Assembly: GCF_041260155.1 (NCBI RefSeq)
Contig: NC_091941.1
Location: 19,849,747 to 19,913,746 of the forward strand
Reading direction: 5' to 3'
Source: Ptychodera flava
Lineage: Eukaryota > Hemichordata > Enteropneusta > Ptychoderidae
Length of the DNA stretch: 64,000 nt
Shown here: piece by piece, positions 21,670 through 64,000 of the stretch
Position numbering within the stretch: the first letter of the stretch is position 1
How the letters are laid out: each line of letters opens with the position of its first letter
Made by a program: the position numbers and the translations under genes
Notes under the pieces: generated by a model
Told to the model about the DNA's origin: nothing
The model's database searches: none
Seen by the model: only the letters and a program-made list of their open reading frames with translations

Positions 21670-24077
21670 CTACCAGTCATACTTGACTTGAAAGGCCGAG
21701 AAATCTACCGCAGTGATTCCCCGTTCATTTCTATACTCGGCTCTATCAATCCTTGACATTGGACTACCTTCACGTTCCAACCATACCTTCCTGATGATGA
21801 AAACGAAAATAATTGGAGAGAGCAGAGAGGGGGAGAAAGAAAGGAGAGAAGCAGTGAAATGGTAGGCTTATAGATATACAGAGTGTAATTTGTTCATCAT
21901 GCCATGTACACTGGAAGATCTGTTGCTGGAGGCAGGGCTGTGAGGGGAATGGTTGAGCTCAGCCTCAAACGACAGATACTTCTGCCTACTTGCCATGTTG
22001 AAACAGCAAACTTGGCAGAACTTGAGTTGAACTGAAACTTCATTGCATACAATTTAATATCCTTTTAATATTTTTTCATTACAATCATCTATAGGGTGGA
22101 CCACTTTGGTAAGGTGGTTAAAAGAGAACAGAAATTCCAAAAGTAGAAATAAGTAACCGTATTATAAAAACTATTTAAATTAAAGTGAAAAGAATGCATC
22201 TCTACACTCATGAAATATGTACACTCTGCCTAAACAGTATGGTGTATTGAATTTTATGGTTACTTTTAACCATTCAAAGAAGTACTTCTTACAGAAATAG
22301 CAACACCATAGAGTTGGACATGATGTAGCATTTTATCAGAGGAAGTGATTTTATAGAGCTGTGTTCAGGGAAGCTGCATACACATTTCTCAAGGCCCTCA
22401 CTTGCTACACAATGTGTATGCCAAAAAAATACTTGAGATAAGCATACAACAGTCAAGAAAGCATGGGTAGGCTGTGCAAAGGTTTGCTTCACAGTGCCTA
22501 GCTTACTCTGTGTGAGTTTTGTTCTGCCAGATTATTGAATGAGCATGTCATTGTGTGGGAAAGAAGAGGAGCTGTATTCCAAATGAAAATATAGGAGCCA
22601 AAATGTATGCACTGTTCAGTGCTTGAAAAGGTGCCCTTCTCAATCTCTGCTTCATAATATTGCATCAGAAGATGTGTGAAGTGCTTGTTAACACTGTCAA
22701 TCTTTTTGCCTTCCATTGAAATTTTTATCAACAAAAAAATTGTTATTAGATAAATCTGCTATAACAGTAGGGTGACAGCATTTCCTGAAACCGAAATCAA
22801 CCAGTTCTTTATGTACGAATGCACTAACATGCTTCTAATCTTGTCGGCCCGTCCTTGCATTTGCCCTAGTACTGTGCCTTTTGGTGTATTCTGTACCCAT
22901 CCTACAAGTCCAAACTTTTTCGCATTCTTCTGGGTATACTGGAAAAGACAGACATACATAATGTATGAAGTTAGACGACGTGTCATTAATGATGGCTATT
23001 AAAGAATACTGATTGTGCTTTTATCGTGAATGGAGAGGTGCTTTGGTGACCAGCTTCATGGCGACTGTAGAAGAAGCTGCCAGTAGTTATGGCTCTGTAT
23101 TTCAGTTTTTGAAAAATGATTGCACAGCTCCCAGGACCGGCTCATTCAAGGATGTGTTCTATCGCATGGTGACAGAGTTACCAAGAAGCAATTTGACAAT
23201 GAACTATTTCCTCATCATGGATGAAGTTGGATTAAATACGTCTGAATACATGCTTAAGTAAGTTATTAGATTAAATATCATTGGAGCCGCCTGTAATGAT
23301 CACAAATTAAACATACCTAATAAATTCATTATTCCATTCACTGCTTTCATAAACACCTTCTATACATGACTGAAAGCTACCTCATAATGCAAATGAATGT
23401 GTAAGTTAAATTTCTGTACAAATGTAAATATTGTTCGCTTACCTTTCTGAAAAACACGCCTGAAATAAGAAGACAGATATCACTGTTAACAGTTTACCAT
23501 GACATGTAAAATCGGCTTGATCAGTGAACTAACACAGCTGACAATTTGTAAACAATCAAAATCTGTTGTTGTGTAAATATAACGGTTCTTTCGCCCGGAG
23601 CTCAGACACGTTGATACCGTGGTTAGATGGCAGACCGATGGCACTTAAGCCCCGGCATGGAGGTAGTACTACTACCTCCATGGCCCCGGGTAGGCACATC
23701 ATCGCCTAGGGTTATGTAGTGTGTTGACGCACTCCTATGTACTCTGTGTCATCAGAGAATGTATGTATGCTCAGACAGTAGCCATGGAGCCCAGTCAGTG
23801 TGCTGTCCTTCGCAAGGGTCGGAAGGTGTACTGAACTGCTGAAGTGTGAAGCAGCCATTCACGCGCACCTGGTTTATTTGTGTGCGAAGTGTGTGCAGTT
23901 GTTGTCATTAGTTACTAACGCGTTTTATGCCAGGGAAAGTGTTATTACTGAAAACCATGTATTCCTCAATAGCTAACCTTGCACCTTGCCGAATACTTCA
24001 AAATCAACGGACATCAGAGCTGCTCCGCTGCCCTTGACTGCCGACGTTGCTGCGTTTCGTGCCGCGTTCGATGCCAT
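21670..24077 (-). CDS. Acylphosphatase (ACYP1/ACYP2 family), 4 exons, 115 aa
   Basis: Minus-strand exons are 24077-23978, 23459-23443, 22938-22829 and 21790-21670, together 348 bases (115 codons plus TAG) with matching phases. The ATG at 24075-24077 has an in-frame TAA two codons upstream, which fixes the start. A 20-residue Ala/Ser-rich leader precedes SVDFEVFGKVQGVFFRK, the family signature with the catalytic Arg, supplied by the 17-base exon 2. Exon 3 carries GLVGWVQNT (substrate-binding Asn), KGTVLGQMQG and the ADKIRS run. Exon 4a gives WLEREGSP.SRIDRAE and ends KYDW. The enzyme hydrolyses carboxyl-phosphate bonds of acylphosphates in the cytosol. Vertebrate ACYP proteins are about 99 aa; the extra length is the leader. 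It is head to head with PSME4, as human ACYP2 is. Whether it is orthologous to ACYP1, ACYP2 or both cannot be settled here. Confidence 0.94.
23058..23257 (+). CDS. Candidate plus-strand exon, 66 codons, unrecognised
   Basis: An ATG in a favourable context (TTCATGGCG) opens a frame of 66 complete codons with balanced composition, ending at a strong donor (CTTAA then gtaagt). It begins MATVEEAASSYGSVFQFLKN and ends EYMLK. It lies on the opposite strand inside intron 2 of the acylphosphatase gene. The leftover two bases match the phase needed by PSME4 exon 2 (33468), so it could be an alternative first exon of PSME4, skipping exon 1. That would replace the conserved N-terminus with unrelated sequence. 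It could equally be the first exon of a separate gene or chance. I do not recognise the protein. Confidence 0.35.
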
Positions 24078-24530
24078 AGTTTACCCTCCTGTCCGTTGTA
24101 CGGTCAAGCAACATTTCAAGACAGCCTTTCCCATTCACAACTGAAGGTGCTGCACAAGAGTACGAAATTGAAGTTGTAAGCTTCATATGCAGAATTAGTT
24201 CGAAAAAGTGGATAAATTGTCAAACTTTACTCTTATTAATACATATCAAGTTTGATCTTAAGATTTATTTGTCTTCAATGCGTAAAATATAATTTCTTGT
24301 CAGTTTCAATAGGGCTGTAACTCCCGTAGAAATAATAGTAGCTCCAACGAGCGGTTGTCCTTTGACATCTGACCTCATATATAAGGTTCACTTTGAAAAC
24401 GAGGCACATAAACTATTCGAAAATGGCTGCGTTGAGCAACTAGCTACGTATTCGTGAGTCAGCTCCATCAGCCGGTGTCTTTGTAATAGTCATATCATAC
24501 CCTACGGACGTCAGTATCTCGGTAGCTGCA
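24078..24530. promoter_or_regulatory. Divergent promoter region between acylphosphatase and PSME4
   Basis: The two start codons face away from each other across 453 bases. On the plus strand TATATAAG at 24378-24385 is a possible TATA box about 150 bases before the PSME4 ATG. GAAAATGGCTGC at 24419-24430 fits the YY1 consensus. No coding exon lies between. Promoter function is inferred from position. Confidence 0.55.
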
Positions 24531-63636
<39,106 letters not shown>

Positions 63637-63874
63637 GTAAGTAAAATGATTTCATTATAGTGGAAGGGCAAGATTTATCACTCAATTTAGGACTGATTAT
63701 TTTTAATAGGCAATGTATATCCACCACTACAATGGGTGAGCTGTGATATGGAGTTAGATTTCTGCAGAGAACGGAGTGTGTACCACGTGATTGTAGTGAA
63801 AATATTATTTACAGACGACATGATAAACTGACAGTTCCTAAAAAAAAGAGAAAAGCTGCAATTTCTCCTTAAAT

Positions 63875-64000
63875 TTAAGCCTTTGAGTGCTGTAGTTTTT
63901 TCCCACCAAAATTTTAGTGCCACATTTTACCAATTTTTATGAATTTTTCTGTAATTTTGTAGATAGTTTTGGACCAAATGGACATCGCGTTTTATTGGCT
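63875..64000. mobile_element. TTAA-ended inverted-repeat element, family 4, copy cut by window edge
   Basis: It starts TTAAGCCTTTGAGTGCTG and continues CCACCAAAATTTTAGTGCC and TTTTGGACCAAATGGACA, matching the complement of 56079-56301. The right terminus lies outside the window, in PSME4 intron 35. Confidence 0.7.

Overview
The window is animal nuclear DNA. It is AT-rich, its genes are split into many short exons with GT...AG introns, and the introns carry (AT)n microsatellites, small inverted-repeat elements and degenerate tandem arrays. No bacterial-type operon, CRISPR array or rRNA is visible. Coding sequences were rebuilt by joining exons with matching splice phase and by comparison with remembered family sequences; no search was run. 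The mix of a gustatory-receptor-like 7-TM gene (family reported from many invertebrates, including hemichordates and echinoderms, but not vertebrates) with vertebrate-like gene order suggests a marine invertebrate, perhaps an ambulacrarian such as an acorn worm. That placement is inference.

Layout. 128-1285 (-): first coding exon of a gustatory-receptor-like gene that runs off the left edge; a decayed copy of its 5' end lies near 6105-6320. 7919-13453 (-): four-exon gene for a 269-residue protein resembling ciliary microtubule inner protein 6 (C2orf73). 13672-19181 (+): complete seven-exon EIF3K (218 aa), starting 218 bp from the previous gene, head to head. 21007-24077 (-): an acylphosphatase gene with a 17-base microexon carrying the catalytic arginine and two alternative last exons. 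24531-63636 (+): 35 exons of PSME4 (PA200), 1573 codons in one frame; roughly the last 250 residues lie beyond the right edge. Its start is 453 bp from the acylphosphatase start, again head to head.

PSME4 intron 1 (8.7 kb) holds candidate minus-strand nested exons (25646-27375 and 31786-32000), tandem arrays at 28.3-30.5 kb, an inverted-repeat pair bracketing them, a tRNA-like SINE piece and four long (AT)n tracts. Later introns contain at least four families of short inverted-repeat elements that begin and end at TTAA.

The genes are not an operon. EIF3K (translation initiation) and PSME4 (proteasome activation) are housekeeping genes, each sharing a compact divergent promoter region with a neighbour. 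The order and relative orientation C2orf73-like, acylphosphatase, PSME4 matches human 2p16.2 as I recall it, with EIF3K as an extra gene here.
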